Positions 35,650 to 48,391 of a stretch of 64,000 nucleotides of DNA are shown piece by piece; positions within the stretch are counted from its first letter, which is position 1; the number at the start of each line of letters is the position of its first letter. A program made the position numbers and the translations under genes. The notes under the pieces were generated by a model. It had not been told where the DNA came from, made no database searches, and was given only the letters and a program-made list of their open reading frames with translations. This DNA is from Polytrichum commune (Eukaryota > Streptophyta > Polytrichopsida > Polytrichales > Polytrichaceae). The stretch is taken from contig OX485804.1 in the NCBI GenBank assembly GCA_950295325.1, positions 22,444,001 to 22,508,000 of the forward strand. The letters are read 5' to 3'.

Positions 35650-37470
35650 CATATATTGTTTCCTTTTTAGCCTTTAAAGACCGAGAAGAACTTTTTTTGT
35701 TTGGGCAGCCACCTCTGCCCAAGCATACATCACAATCTTTCGATATTAGACATTTTCGTCGACGCTCTTGTGTGGACAATTGTAACTACGAAGATGTCAT
35801 TTGTATGGTCAAATCCACCATAAGAAGTACAAATTTGCATTCATAAGTTGATAAATTTACATTGAATTCAAGGAGATTTCGCTTCGGCCTTTAGGGGTTA
35901 ACACATGTTGCTAGGAGTTTTCAAGTAAGGTTGATATTGACATCAACAAATCAAACTTCATAGTCAATACATGTGTTGAATGCAAAACATGTTATTTAGG
36001 AATAATAAACCATAAGCAAATGATGGCAACCCCAATTAACAAACACATACTTTGAGAAGCGTTGTGATCGGAAATTCACTGTCGATCATATTTTTTTTAT
36101 GAAAAACACTATATGCTTGTAACAAATACAATTCTACGACAAGAAATGTGGTCCACACTGAAAGATGGATTTGTCACTTCTATAAATCATAGGCCTTACC
36201 TATCTATCTATATGATAACATTTTGTCCAAAATGTGTGCATAAATCTAAATCACTTACTTAAAAACCAACTGATACTATGACCAAAGTTGTGAGCGTCAC
36301 TTGAGCATTCAATTTGAAACAAGTCACAAATATTGCACTCTTGCAATGAAGGCCCCAGGGGACAATGATCGAGCATCCCTTAGGCCCTCCTCCATATGGA
36401 TGTCATGCGCTTGGCATGGCGCCTCGTCCCATGACACTAGCATGAACCCTAGTCATGGCGGGGCAAGGGTCACAACGATGGTTTCATGTACGGGACCAAG
36501 TGTGGGGTGATAATTTGGGCTCGGGCAACGTGGCTATAAGATACTATGCATCAATTTGGAGCACCACATACTTACAAGAATGGAGGAAGAATATGTTTGT
36601 GAGCTCAACTTGTCCATGATTGAGGTGGGGGCGGGCTCCCGCACTCAATTGCAAAAAGAAAAGATGAGACTCACATCGAACGCCCTTCTTTGGAAATACG
36701 TGTGTGGGGAGGAAAGGTGGTGAACCGATTGCAAGCGACGCCGGTACCTTACGTCTCGTTCTCAAAAAGCCCTTATGATGAGCCCTAACTAATTAAAAAG
36801 ATGGAACAACAATAGTCCGAAGCAAGGCCGAGAGACGGCTCTCGGTCGCACATCCAAAGTAAGGAGAACAAGAAGAAGAAAGACAACGCCGCTTTCTTAG
36901 GTACATCGACCTAATGTGGTCACTCTTCTTAATCGGACACCCATACTTGATTGACATATGGCAAGGCTTGAAGTTAAGAACAACCTCTCATGATGCCAAA
37001 GACACATATGGAAAGCGGGCACTTAGACAACTTAGGGAAACTACATGGGTCCATGTAGCTAGGGTTCGCTTGACCTTTTGAATGGAAAAAGTTCGAAAAC
37101 ATGTAGGGTTAACATCGTATCCCTTATCAATTACCAAATACATAAAGAAATAACCGAATAACACCCGCATCCTGCACAAGTATGAAAAGATAGTCGTTCA
37201 AGTGCCATTGGGCTCCTTTTACTATGATGAGTGTGGGGTAAAAGTTATTGCTATTGGGGCCGTTAAGTTATTGAGGCGCATGAGCCTGCATGGCCTCCCG
37301 GGGGCGGAGCAAGACCAACACCACGAGAGTATTGAAGTTCTTACCACGTGTTTCCTGCACTCTTATTCTTCTTATTCTTATTCTTCTTCTTCAGCCCCCA
37401 GTTAATAAAGACCTTGAGTCGCCGGGCCACACCCGAACCACCAAAATATCTTGCCCCTGAATCTAGAATC
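35650..37470. other. Intergenic DNA, less AT-rich from about 36.3 kb; no gene identified
   Basis: From 36300 to 37440 the composition is less AT-rich, with short frames on both strands (for example 36301-36510, 37202-37405). None shows a known domain. A CTTATT/CTTCTT microsatellite lies at about 37362-37394. This could be a decayed gene or element, but nothing supports a specific call. Confidence 0.35.
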
Positions 37471-37473
37471 CAA

Positions 37474-38290
37474 TGGCCACTTCACACACGAGACTGAGAG
37501 CCCGTGACCATTCCACTTCAAGCACTCTCATTGGTGGGAAAGGCGGAGCCGGTCCAAGTTCGCTTCTTCACACTAAGGTAGCGGGGCACATTCCCGCTCG
37601 GGTCTTTAAACCGCTCACTAGACCTATCCAAACAAGAGGTACATTATAGCTTCCAACCTCAAATTTCTATGTAATCATGGTGTACATTTTTGGGGTGAGT
37701 GGTTTTGGGTACCCCTATGAGTTCTCCTTCCAAAATATATAACTATTTCAATATTAATCCAAAATTAATTATTCCAATTGGTCCAATTTCCAATGTACTT
37801 TGCACATCTTCCAAGATTGATTCCCCCTTAATAACTCCCCAATGAACATGCCAATCTGAAATTCGAGCGGGAATGTGCCCCGCTACCTTACGCTTGAGGG
37901 ACCGACGAAGTATGTGAATGCAAGATGGGTGTGAAGTCTACATGGATTCCTACATGGCATCGAATGGATCATGTTTCACGGTCACTCGGACTATTTTCCA
38001 AAAACCATCTCTTGGAGGTAAGCCTAACACAAAACCGGGAGGCCATGGCACTCCGAGCGCTCACAACCGTTGCTTTATTCTATTTTATCATGCGTGAGGC
38101 CATGCGTGAATAGAATTCATTGAAATAGCATTTCGTTGAGGGCCCGGTCACATATGACTTCACACTGCACTTGAGCGTCCGTGACCACACTAGATGATCG
38201 TGGAGGTGTGTTGGGACAGCCTCTGGACACTCTCTTTTGGGCTCTCACGGTTTCATGGTCACGGCTCTTGTCTCGTGTGCGAAGTGGCCC
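37474..38290 (+). mobile_element. Family A MITE split by a Stowaway-like element
   Basis: Left end TGGCCACTTCACACACGAG, right end CTCGTGTGCGAAGTGGCCC. Without the 313-bp insert it is about 500 bp. The 3-bp flanks (CAA and GGA) no longer match. The 62-codon frame (37925-38113) is open here. Confidence 0.85.
37576..37888. mobile_element. Stowaway-like MITE (family E) nested in family A, TA duplication
   Basis: The terminal inverted repeat is perfect for 25 bp, beginning AGGTAGCGGGGCACATTCCC. TA lies at 37574-37575 and 37889-37890. Removing the element and one TA restores the A sequence CACACTACGCTTGAGG exactly. A 2-bp TA duplication fits Tc1/mariner-type MITEs. Confidence 0.9.
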
Positions 38291-38354
38291 GGAGTTCTAC
38301 CCACTCCCACACACACATGAGGTTATAAATTGCCAGATAAAATACCAAGTTCGG

Positions 38355-38600
38355 TCCCGTGTCCAGGGGGAGATTTTTGGGCATAAATCGGTCGAAATTC
38401 TAGTACTGTTTCCAAGTCCAACCAGTTTCATGAGGACATGTATCTCTCGGTTTTTTGTTTACTAATTTGGGGGTATGTATGTTCTCGAGATTCATCTTCA
38501 ATGATGGGTGAGTCTCCTGAAATACTGAACTTCAACCAGTTATTTCACTTGTAAACTCAACTGGTTCACATGTAACTAGCGGTCAGTTCTCCCCATCCAT
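38355..38600 (+). repeat. Dispersed repeat family L, copy
   Basis: Full series from GTGTCCAGGGGGAGATTTTT through CCAAGTCCAACCAGTTTCAT and CTTCAACCAGTTATTTCAC to GGTCAGTTCTCCCCATCC. The AACCGGTT motifs have become AACCAGTT, a change expected from cytosine deamination. Confidence 0.6.
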
Positions 38601-38631
38601 TGGTCCGGCCTCTGTCCGAAACAATGCACAG

Positions 38632-38699
38632 GAAGAAGAAGAGGATGAGGAGGATGAGGATGAGGATGAGGATGTGTTTTTGTTTGTTTGTTTGTTTTC
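38632..38699 (+). repeat. Compound GAAGAG/GAGGAT and (GTTT)n microsatellite
   Basis: GAA and GAGGAT units run into GTTTGTTTGTTTGTTT. Confidence 0.85.
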
Positions 38700-38904
38700 C
38701 ATGCATGTGTTTGTGGACTGCAGGAAGCACAACTATTTTTTGGTTTTGAAACTTCCAAGTGGCCCACTTCTCATAGAATACGAAACACATGATTAGTATG
38801 AGATGGTTAGCAAATCCAAATCGAGGCCGAAACCGGTTTCCTCATGATTTTGGGAGCAAGTACGAGTATCTTAGTCAATGTCAAAGTAAAGACTCTAGTG
38901 CTCA

Positions 38905-39075
38905 TTGAAAGGTCATATAGGTTCTCTCCCTCATTTAAGTTGCATTATTGAGCCTAGAATGATTTATCATATTCTGAGTAGGTAGTCCAATAGCTTTCAA
39001 GCATGTGTCTTTTTTATGTGTCGATTCTTGGAGGCACACCTTACCACGAACCATTCAAATATAGGTGCCTTAATA
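38905..39075 (+). repeat. Dispersed repeat family M, copy
   Basis: GGTCATATAGGTTCTCTCCC, TAGTCCAATAGCTTTCAAGC, TCGATTCTTGGAGGCACACC and CATTCAAATATAGGTGCC in order. Confidence 0.55.
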
Positions 39076-39449
39076 TGGCAGTAATTGAATATGGGTTGTC
39101 CACCTTACTTCGAGGTGTGATGCTTCCGTCTATTTTGTCATTGATGCAATTCGGGTGAATTGTAAGGTATGTAGCCCTAGTGAGGCTAAGTTGAGATGAA
39201 ACGTTCATAAGCTTCTAGGAATAGATTTTTACCAGAACCCCTAACATGGTTGTCACGAATCCTAGTGAGCCATATGGGCACTTCTAACTCCACAAATATT
39301 TATGAATGTTGGGTCCGCTCCAAAGTTGTCCATCTAGTATCACAAAGACGATCATAATCTCAAGTCTCGGAATCGGAGTTCAGAAGTAAAACTACATACA
39401 AGGTCATAGCAAATCTTTCTAAATTCTTCTTAAATGATAATCTATTAGG

Positions 39450-39620
39450 TCCCTTCCGATTGTGTTGACTATTGACCCTAAAATAATGTCAATAGTTTGA
39501 GCTCATAGTCCAATCATCGTCGTAACACATATTTTCCTCATGAGAAACAAGTCTTGCCATGAGATATGTATGCCTTATGTGGTCTCTCTCTTCTTAATCT
39601 CACACCTACATTTGAGAGGC
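39450..39620 (+). repeat. Dispersed repeat family M, copy
   Basis: TGTGTTGACTATTGACCCTA, GAGCTCATAGTCCAATCATC and ACACCTACATTTGAGAGGC in order. A second M-like copy 375 bp after the previous one. Confidence 0.5.
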
Positions 39621-40928
39621 ATATGGAAGGCTTTTAGTTACGCACAAACACCAAAATGAAATATATGTTAACAATGACTAGATTGTGTGCTTAAAATATA
39701 GACACCCTTTTGAATTCAATAACTAACCCAATTGGAAGGTCCTATGTGATCCTTTAAAGAGAAAAGTAATCTTCTCTTTGACCTCTCATAACTCTTGCAT
39801 GTCAACTCCAAATTTTAAGCTAAAGGTGAAAGTCCTTGTGATTGGTGATTGCTATCAACATGTGGCAATCATCAATCCAATCTAACGGTCGAAAGTGTTT
39901 GTGCAGTTGGAAGTGCCCATGGTAAGGTCAAATTCCTTATAGGTGTTTGTTTCAAGAAGTCTAAGCTCATACGTGCAATTAGGTTGCCTTCACAAGTAGG
40001 TTGTCTCTTTACTCATGCAAATAACCTTGGGTCAAAACCATATCACAAAAACTTGTAACTTCATTCATACATATGTATAATAATCTTAGTAAAATAATCC
40101 AGTGATTCTCCAAAAAACAATTGTTTGGTGGCTTTTTCCCTAATTCTCAGTGAACTACACACCAAGAAAATGAAGGATTTTGATTTAGAAAAGTAACACG
40201 ATAACTCGTGCATCCCTTATATTTGAGTGGTGGTATCGTTAGGTGTGAATCTAAGAATGGACACCAAAAATACACTTGCTGAAAAGATATTGCCAATGTC
40301 TTCAAGATCTATTCGCAAATCTAGACACAATAGTCAATATAAATGGGGGCGGACCTATATGGTCATTTTAATAACTTAGACAATCTTCACTTTGAAAATT
40401 ACAACCTCGGAAAGCGGCTATGGGCACTTCGATTTGCTAATCATCTTGCACTAATTGCACATTTCATATCCTACAAGAAGTTGGAGCAAAGAGAAAATTG
40501 CCAAATGAAGACTTGCTTACCATTCAAAATTGTCCATCTAAATTTGTCCATGAAAACTGTCCATTTAAATACTTTTGCACTTGTATTTTTAACCAACAAC
40601 TTATGCTTGTGTACTTACCTTCTGTGGCAAACTACATGCATAAGTGAATGTCAACCAATTTGGTTCTTCATTTCTTGTTATTAGTTTAGTATATCACACA
40701 AATGATATAGTAAAGATTTTTTAAATAAAAATTGTCTTTCAGAGAGAGAGAGAATAAGATATTTTCCAAAAATATATAAATAATAAAATAATAAAATAAA
40801 ATAAAAGCATGTAACACATCCATGGACATTTAAAACAAAAATTGAGCATGTCCTCAACCCTAAACAATAGCTTGTGAAAATTCAACACTTGGTCTCAACC
40901 ACACTTTGCACAAAGATTGTGTGGACAA

Positions 40929-41215
40929 CTACACTAAATAGTCCTATTAGTGTGGGTGGAACATTAGCACAAAAATAATTATTGTGGGGTTGACTAAGTT
41001 CTAGTCCAAGTGGAATGAATGTGGGTCCAAGACCCTAGGTAGTCTTCATCAAGGTTTTTTAGCAACACATTGAATATTAGTTATAGGACAAAAGTAGCAC
41101 AAAATCAATCACCCACAAAATAATTAATGTGGCCCACATTAATTCTCATTATAAGAATTAGTGTGGGCTCTAGAAAATTGTTGTAGCCCATAGTAATAGC
41201 ACTATTTGGTGTAAT
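40929..41215. mobile_element. MITE-like element (family H, copy 1)
   Basis: Left CTACACTAAATAGTCCTATT, right the inverse of ATTACACCAAATAGTGCTAT. GTGTGGGC/GCCCACA segments recur inside. Similar elements lie at 48093-48391 and 51604-51951. Confidence 0.6.
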
Positions 41216-41272
41216 TTTGCGTTTACCTTCCCTTGTAGTCACACTTACTGCCCTTGATTATCATTTTGGAAT

Positions 41273-41284
41273 CCCCCCCCCCCC
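41273..41284 (+). repeat. Poly-C run (12 C)
   Basis: Twelve consecutive C in otherwise AT-rich sequence. Confidence 0.9.
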
Positions 41285-41559
41285 AAGTGTTGTATTCACA
41301 TTGGTCATGATCATTCTCAATGCACTGTGGAAATTAGATTTTGGCACTCAAAGTCTTGAATCCAACATCACTTTTATGGTATGTAAGGTCAATAGGTTTC
41401 AAAAGAAAATTTTAAGCTTTGTACTCACTTCTCCTAGGATACAAAACACATGAGTAGTGTGAGATGGTCAACAAATCTAAATCCGTGTTGGTAGCCATTT
41501 TTCTCATGATTTCTAAAGCTCATATCCAATCAATCTCTTATTCAGGATTATTTTTCTTA

Positions 41560-41740
41560 TTAAATGATCATTTAGGTTCCCTGGATTATGTTGATTATTG
41601 AACTTAAGATGGCTAACAAATCTTGAGCACATAGTCCAATCCCTTTAAAGCACGTATTTTTTGGTGTATGTTCTTAGATCCACACCTAACAACACACCAC
41701 TCATGTATAGGTGTTCACTAAAGATGAGTAACCAAATTTA
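41560..41740 (+). repeat. Dispersed repeat family M, copy
   Basis: AAATGATCATTTAGGTTCCC, TTGAGCACATAGTCCAATCC and CATGTATAGGTGTTCACTAA in order. Confidence 0.55.
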
Positions 41741-41917
41741 AGTGCTTATCTTAAGGTTTACATCGCAAAACCAACGGGGCACCAACATTAAACATATGAC
41801 CACCCTAATGAAGAGGTAAGGGGTTCAATTCAAGATGCAAATATAGGACCTCAAAGAATCTTTCAGATTTGAGAATTTGAAGAATTGCAGGTCCTTAAAG
41901 ACGGAGGACGCTAAACA

Positions 41918-42055
41918 CCCCCCCCCCCCCCCCCACGAACTTCTAGGGATTCCATATTCGGGCGGGGGCAGCCCTCCCACGAAATTTCTGGCCCCGCCCG
42001 GATTTTTTCCAAACCCGCCCGAAAATAGCTGCCCGCCCCGCCCGAAAACGAAAAA
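41918..42055 (+). repeat. C17 run followed by a GC-rich CCCGCCCG island
   Basis: Seventeen C (41918-41934) are followed by about 120 bp dense in GGGCGGGG and CCCGCCCG motifs that pair as inverted repeats. The island is isolated in AT-rich DNA. No coding function is visible. Confidence 0.75.
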
Positions 42056-42059
42056 AACA

Positions 42060-43320
42060 TTGCTCTTCCATTCTTGAAGGCCGCTTGACTACAAATCCCA
42101 TATTGAGTGCACTTCACCTTCAAGGTCTCAAATCCAATATATATGTGCACTTCCACCTAGTAAATAAGGCATTAAATGGGATTTCATTCCGGAAGTGAAA
42201 CCATCAACTAAGAATGTAATTAACTTGGAAGTCAAAAAATTAGAAAATCCTCATCAACATTGAGGTTATAATTTTTATGACTTACCATTTGAAATTGTCT
42301 TCGTCATTCTTAAATGACACTTAAATTTAGTGTGCTAATGTGGTATGTATATTTTATGATATTTTAGATAATTCTGGCTACTTTCAAGAATATTCATATG
42401 TAATTTTGGCTTCAAGAATTCATAGTGATTAGTTATATTACAACCCTCTTGATTTTTATCTTCCTACACGGGAAAAAATTGCACCGCCTTATACTTCTAC
42501 AAATTTGATGCAATATCTCTTAAGTGATTGGTTATGGGCTCCTTATACTCAACGCTCTTGAAGTGATTGGTTATGGGCTCCTCTACTCTACGACATTGTG
42601 GGATAAGTAGTTAGGATGAATCAAAAGAACTTATATTAACAATAGTTTAATAGGCACATAGCATTTATTCAATTTAGCTAGCTTGTTCTCTGTCTATTTC
42701 ATAGGTTACGTTACATATGTTACTATATGTTACTATACGTTACATAGGTTTGATTTGAGAATATGGCAAAGGGTGCTAAACCCATCACTTCAAGAGCGTT
42801 GAGTATAAGTATTATAATTAGGTTGAAAATAAAAATGAACATGAAAATAAAAATACCTAATATGACTCAGCAAATGAAGAGGACTCCAACACACCAAATT
42901 GTGCCTTTTAAAATTTCATGTAGAAAATTTCTAAACGTTCAAAGTTTCTTTTAGTTTATTATCCAGAATTGTTGGAGGAGCCTGGTGTTAAGGTGGTGGG
43001 CATTTTGTCATCCAGATGCATGTATTGTACAAGATTTTAGGATGTTGGGTTTTAGCACCCTCCATGTTAATAGTCTACAATTCACATGGCTCTTAACATA
43101 ATTTCAATGTTAAATTACATTGCAAAATACCAATATATTGGTGTCAAATTAGAACGAACAATGGTATCCAATTGAAATGAACACGTGGCAATTATTCATC
43201 AATATAAATCAATTTGAAATAATACCATGTCTCTTAAATATATCAATAGTATTCTACAATGAGATTTATTGTGCTGAAGGAAGTTGTGTCCACCAATGAG
43301 CAATCTCTTTCTACAATGAC
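42060..43320. other. AT-rich intergenic DNA, no gene seen
   Basis: No recognisable coding sequence. A short direct duplication, GTGATTGGTTATGGGCTCCT, lies at about 42523 and 42556. Confidence 0.45.
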
Positions 43321-43325
43321 CATAA

Positions 43326-43720
43326 GAGCATGTTCATCAGTTCACCATACAATGCATGGGAACATAAAAGTGGCAGGTTTAGCCTGCAAGATGAACCCAC
43401 ACGTCAGGCCTAACTACAATTATTTTGTTGTCAGGTCCAAACGTCCTCTTGGACCAAAACAACTTGGCTATATTGTCTCCCAACTTGCAACTATCAACAC
43501 TACAAATTCTTTGACCAAATAGAATCTTAGCTCCAACAAGCTCTATGTAAAGTCCTATGTATTGTAAGATATTGGTTTTCATCATGGGATGTACAGTTAA
43601 GGAAGCTCATATAGGGTGAACGTGTGGGACACATAATGAGACTACTCCCCTCTAAAACAATGTTATCCAATGTAGCACCCCTTTGTGTTGGCGCTTGGTG
43701 TACTATGTGTGATCATGCTC
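43326..43720. mobile_element. Candidate Tourist-like MITE (family G), TAA duplication
   Basis: TAA at 43323-43325 and 43721-43723. Ends GAGCATG and CATGCTC are inverse, with weaker pairing inward. Element length is 395 bp, equal to MITE F, but the interior differs. Confidence 0.5.
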
Positions 43721-43785
43721 TAAGATGTTACAAAATTTGTTCCTCCGTCCTTTAAATCTATCATGCTTTAAGTAGGTCTCGGTCA

Positions 43786-43936
43786 ATGTCCAGGGAGATT
43801 TTCGGGCACAATTGGTCAAAATTCTAGTGTTTTCTTGTCCAGATGGTTACATGTTGTGATCTTTCGGATTTTCTTTATTAATTTGAGGTATATTCTCGTT
43901 AAATGACATGTAATTTTCTTAAAGTCTTGAACTTCA
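43786..43936 (+). repeat. Dispersed repeat family L, copy cut by family A
   Basis: L runs from AATGTCCAGGGAGATTTTCG to GTCTTGAACTTCA. The A element follows, and L-like AATTGGTTCG resumes after it. Confidence 0.6.
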
Positions 43937-44414
43937 TGGCCACTTCACACATGAGACTGAGAGCCCGTGACCATTACACTTCAAACACTCTCATTGGTGG
44001 AAAAGGGGGAGCCAATCCACGTTCACTTCACAGTACACTTGAGTGACTAATGGAGTATGTGACTGCAAGATGTATGTAAAGTCTACATGGGTTCCTACAT
44101 GACACCAAACGGATCATGTTGCTTGGTCACTTGGATTATTTTTAAAAACCACCTCTTGAAGGTAAGTCTAACATAAAACTTGGAGACCATGGCACTCCAC
44201 ATGCTCACAACTGTTGATTTATTCTCTTTTTCCATGCGTGAGGACTCGCATGAATAGGGTTGAGGGCGCGGTCACATGTGGCTTCACACTACACTTGAGG
44301 GCCCATGGCCACACTACATGATTTTGGAGGTGTGTTGGGATAGCCTTTGGACACTTTCTTTTGGGCTCCCACAATTTCATGGTCACGGCTCTTGGCTCGT
44401 GTGTGAAGTGGCCC
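43937..44414 (+). mobile_element. Family A Harbinger-like MITE, TCA duplication, inside repeat L
   Basis: TCA at 43934-43936 and 44415-44417 bound 478 bp. Ends TGGCCACTTCACACATGAG and, inverted, GGGCCACTTCACACACGAG. The interior has lost about 25 bp relative to other copies. The insertion lies between GAACTTCA and AATTGGTTCG of L. Confidence 0.9.
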
Positions 44415-44727
44415 TCAATTGGTTCGTTGGTCTCGGTGCATATATTATATATTCTTCAGGCCAGCAATATCATGCTTTGTGATAACCCATCTTGACAAGT
44501 GTCTCTTTTCTGAAGAGGAAGCAAAACAAAGTGGCTAAGTAGCATGTTCTTCAGGCTTTTGTTCATGTATTTATACACCCTGTGTAGAATAACCCATGGG
44601 TTTTTTGGATGCCCTAAGATGAAAGGTTTCATGGTCTCTCCACCCATTTCTTCAAAAATGAAGATGGTTGGGAATGACACCTTAAGATAGTATATATAGA
44701 GTTGGAAGTTGTGCTCATGCTTTGGTT

Positions 44728-44741
44728 GGGGGGGGGGGGGG
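44728..44741 (+). repeat. Poly-G run (14 G)
   Basis: Fourteen consecutive G, then AGGGG. Confidence 0.9.
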
Positions 44742-44759
44742 AGGGGTTCATGAGTTAAA

Positions 44760-46840
44760 ATAATATTTCAAAATAATCATCATATATAAGTTAATTAATA
44801 TTAGTATGTAATATGAGTTCCAATCTACACGTAGCACAACATGTGACAACAATCAAGAAGAAATACGACAAAGATCAAATACAATACATTTAGAATGAAA
44901 AATGAAGACTAGCATATGCTTATGTATTCATTTTTTTAGTGTCAAATCTCACTCATAGCAACGCAAAAAAAATAGTTAGTTGAAAGTGACCAATACCATT
45001 ATCAAATGACCCCCAAAAAAACCCCAAAAAAATTCTAGTAGAAGAAAACTTGTCCACTACATCCATCCTTGCCAACTTGTCCTCTTGCAACTGACGCCGA
45101 CTGAAAATGCATAAATAAATCGTTTTTGTTGTTTACCATAGGCTTTTGGCTACTAATCATCCAAGAAATAGCCAACAAAAGCCTCCAATTAACAACCAAA
45201 ACAACATGTTGTTGCATTTCTTCGTCACCGATCACAATGATGACAAGTCGCAGACGATAATTGAGATGGACCAAGTTATCTTCTAGTGTTTACGCCGTAA
45301 CATCCGACATGCAAGCCATGGGAGCCATCATGATCACCAACACCTCTCTATGTCTTTTGCTTTCACCCACCCTCTCTCAAGCGGTTTCTTTTGCGAGCTA
45401 GGTCAAAAAGCACTCGCTATTGAACGGCATGTATTGATACAACCCTACACCCACCCCTACTACTACTAACTAATGACAAATGATCACCTAATTCGTTCTC
45501 ATTATACGCGTGGAGTCAAAGATGGAAAGATCTAGATCTCGTGTATTTGTGGAGATCAATATAAGTTAGCCCCCCCCCCCCCCTCTCTCTTGGGGGTTGT
45601 GCGAGTGATTCTAAAGTAATGTTAGAAACACCTGTTCAGAGTATTTTTGGACTCGGCCAAGGGAATATTTGGCCCCCGTTTAGGGTTTGTGATTGGCGAT
45701 TTGGAATGTATTGGGAGTGGCCCTCGGTGACTCCTCCTTGAGGGGGGAAAAGGTACACATGGTGCAACACAAGATAAACATGGCCTCCGTTGAATATGCT
45801 TGCAACAACCAAAAAGTTTGGGACAAAGGGGGCACTCCCATGTCCACGTGTCAACCTCCCAATGGTCCCAACCCTATTTTTGGCATTTTGCGTGGCTGCA
45901 CTAGAAGCAAAATGCAAGCATCTTTAGTGTCCATAATGGGGAATATTCGGATTCTATGCGGATGATATATAGTGGTTGTTGGAGAAATGATAGACTATGT
46001 TTGTATGGATGTCAATGGAGAGAGGGAATTATGATCGCATACTAATGTGCCTCGTCCATCCAACATAAAAGCTCAACCCTTGTAGATTCGCGGCCAATTC
46101 ATCTCAAACGACTTGGACTGGACTGGACTGGACTGATTCGGCATTTTTGGAGTTGGTTTCAGTGCGAGGTCAACTAAAAAGTACAAAACCGTTCACGTTG
46201 CATACACTGTTTCAAGATTCTTTTTGTGTTGGATGAGTGAGAGGTGCACTCGTACGCAATAATTCTTCGTTACATTCAACTCAAGAAGTTACACTATACA
46301 TATAAGTTTAAACGTCTAGTGAAACTAGAAGGTTGAACATTGCTAACTTGGTGGTCACGAAGCAGAAATAATCTACCCCATGCTATGGTTATTGCAAGAT
46401 CACCTAACGGATGAATTACAACACACATAAGGAAGGGAATGATCGCAATACAAGTGTATCTCTCATCCATCCAACATCAAAAGTTGACCCCCTACGTGTT
46501 TGTAGCCGATATATCTCAAATGACTTGAACTCGACTAATTCGGAGTCTTTAGTCTAAACATAATGTTTAATAATATATAAATAGAAATCATGTACATGCT
46601 AAATACTATTTGAGGGTTTTAAGTTGGATAATTGAAAAGTACACTTCGTATGTGATATTTTCCCCTCTCTCCATGCATCTTATACTTGAAGAATATCTTG
46701 GGGAAAATGACAATGGCAACATACAATACGAATGAAAGTGCCAGCCCACAAATGACTTTAAGAACCACATGGAGTACAACAACTCCATAAAACCGACCAA
46801 GCCTTCGGTTGAATGCCTTGGCATTTGACCCATGTTTGTG
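44760..46840. other. Intergenic DNA with C14 run and duplicated segments; no gene
   Basis: A C14 run lies at 45570-45583. A segment containing TCCATCCAACAT and CATCTCAAACGACTTGGACT (about 46020-46145) recurs diverged at about 46430-46560. An inverse of its middle part lies at about 46227-46262, so the block may be a degraded foldback element. GGACT repeats four times at about 46118-46136. Open frames at 45636-45965 on both strands show no domain. Confidence 0.4.
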
Positions 46841-46852
46841 AGTGCGTGTGTT

Positions 46853-46868
46853 GGGGGGGGGGGGGGGG
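46853..46868 (+). repeat. Poly-G run (16 G)
   Basis: Sixteen consecutive G after a GTGTGTT stretch. Confidence 0.9.
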
Positions 46869-47067
46869 ATAGGGCCCACCTACAAAATCCAACCTCTCAC
46901 AAACCACACGTTAATTTTCTTATATGTGAAAATTAGTAACCAATTGGTGGATTCAAGTGCCAAAAATATGTTAAGAATGTTTGCATTCACCAACTTTCAT
47001 AATTTCAAGTTATTTGTCCAAGAAACAACCACATTATTACTTACCTCAATCAGTGTAGTCTAAATTG

Positions 47068-47068
<1 letters not shown>

Positions 47069-47146
<78 letters not shown>

Positions 47147-47147
47147 A
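47069..47147 (+). repeat. Compound microsatellite (CT)n(TA)n(TG)n(TATG)n
   Basis: CT, then TA, then TG, then TATG repeats in unbroken succession over about 80 bp. The frame starting at 47105 reads through it as Cys-Val repeats and is not a gene. Confidence 0.95.
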
Positions 47148-48092
47148 TTTTTGGCATAAATATATTCTTTAGTCTTTATAATGTGATCGCAAATAATTCA
47201 CATTTGACATATTCTTTAAGAAAGAAGTTTGAGCCACTTGCTTGTTTGGTTGGAAGTGTTATGGGTGTCCTTCTCTCATGCCGGTCACTTGGAAAAGTTA
47301 GAAAACAACATGAGATCAAATATAGAGCACCTTTCAATACTTTTGAGATAATTGTTTAAAATTTGATGGTGAAAACAAACCCTTGATAAAATTTGAGAGT
47401 TGAGTGTATCCAAAATACATAGGGGTCCGATTATTTCTCATAGTTTCTTAAATTTCAAAATAATAAAGGGTATTCTTTTTAATTAAAGAAATGGGAGGGA
47501 AACCATACCTACATGTGACAGTTGGTTCCTATTATGAGGGTATAGTCGGATGAAAATTGCAATGCTCTAGTTTCCTCATATGTTTGTATAATTTGATTGT
47601 GTCTTTTGTTGGGAGGTCTATTTTGGACTTTGTATGGGGCTTTTAGAGTTGGAATTTTCTTTTAACAAACATACCCCTCAATAAATTCAATGCACATTAT
47701 ATTTTCTAATTAACTGTATGTTACCATTAAATTAAGAAACCAACCAAAAAAACCACACACACACACACACATGAAGGGGTCCAAATTATACTATTTGTCA
47801 CCAAACTACCCCCATTTAATTACCCATTGACCACAAGTGTACACATGAAAACATGCTGAGTGACTGACCCGGTATCTTTCTCTAAGCCTTGCTACTATTT
47901 GTTGTTTGAAGTTTATAATAATTCAAACTCAAAAATTTAGTGAACATTGCTTGGGATTCCATGAATTTTATACACATACGACATGGCAAAGGTTCGTTAT
48001 TTTTCACAATAGACGTGATATTGCATGTAGCATATTGTCATTTTTTGTTCAATTATGTCAAGATTGAATTTTGCTCAAACTAAACCACTATT

Positions 48093-48391
48093 CTACACTC
48101 ATATGTGCCTTTTAGTGTGAATATAATTAGCGTGGACCACATTAATTTTCTAAGCCAAGCGGAATCACCGTGGGTCTGAGACCGTGGGTCTTCCCCTAGG
48201 TTTTCATGAAGACTTTCAAACCAACACCATACATAAAATAAAATATCTTCTTACATTAAAAGTAGTACAAAAAAGCACCCATATTAATTTTCTAGAGAAA
48301 CAATTACTATAACCCACACTAATTTTCTATTAAGAATCTAGCGTGGGTTGAAAATTAATGTGGCCCACAATTATAGGACTATTTAGTGCAA
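48093..48391. mobile_element. MITE-like element (family H, copy 2)
   Basis: The right end inverts to TTGCACTAAATAGTCCTATA; the left end CTACACTCATATGTGCC is degraded. Internal TTAATTTTCTA and GGCCCACA segments match the other H copies. Confidence 0.5.

Noticed and set aside
35650..37470. Less AT-rich block as a protein-coding gene
   Set aside because: Codon-like composition is suggestive, but stops interrupt every frame and no domain could be recognised.
40929..41215. Family H as CACTA transposons because ends contain CACTA
   Set aside because: CACTA is not at the exact terminus and no 3-bp duplication could be fixed; a MITE related to the TA-flanked I family fits better.
47105..47359. 84-codon open frame beginning with Cys-Val repeats
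   Set aside because: It reads through a TG/TATG microsatellite and has no protein-family content afterwards.
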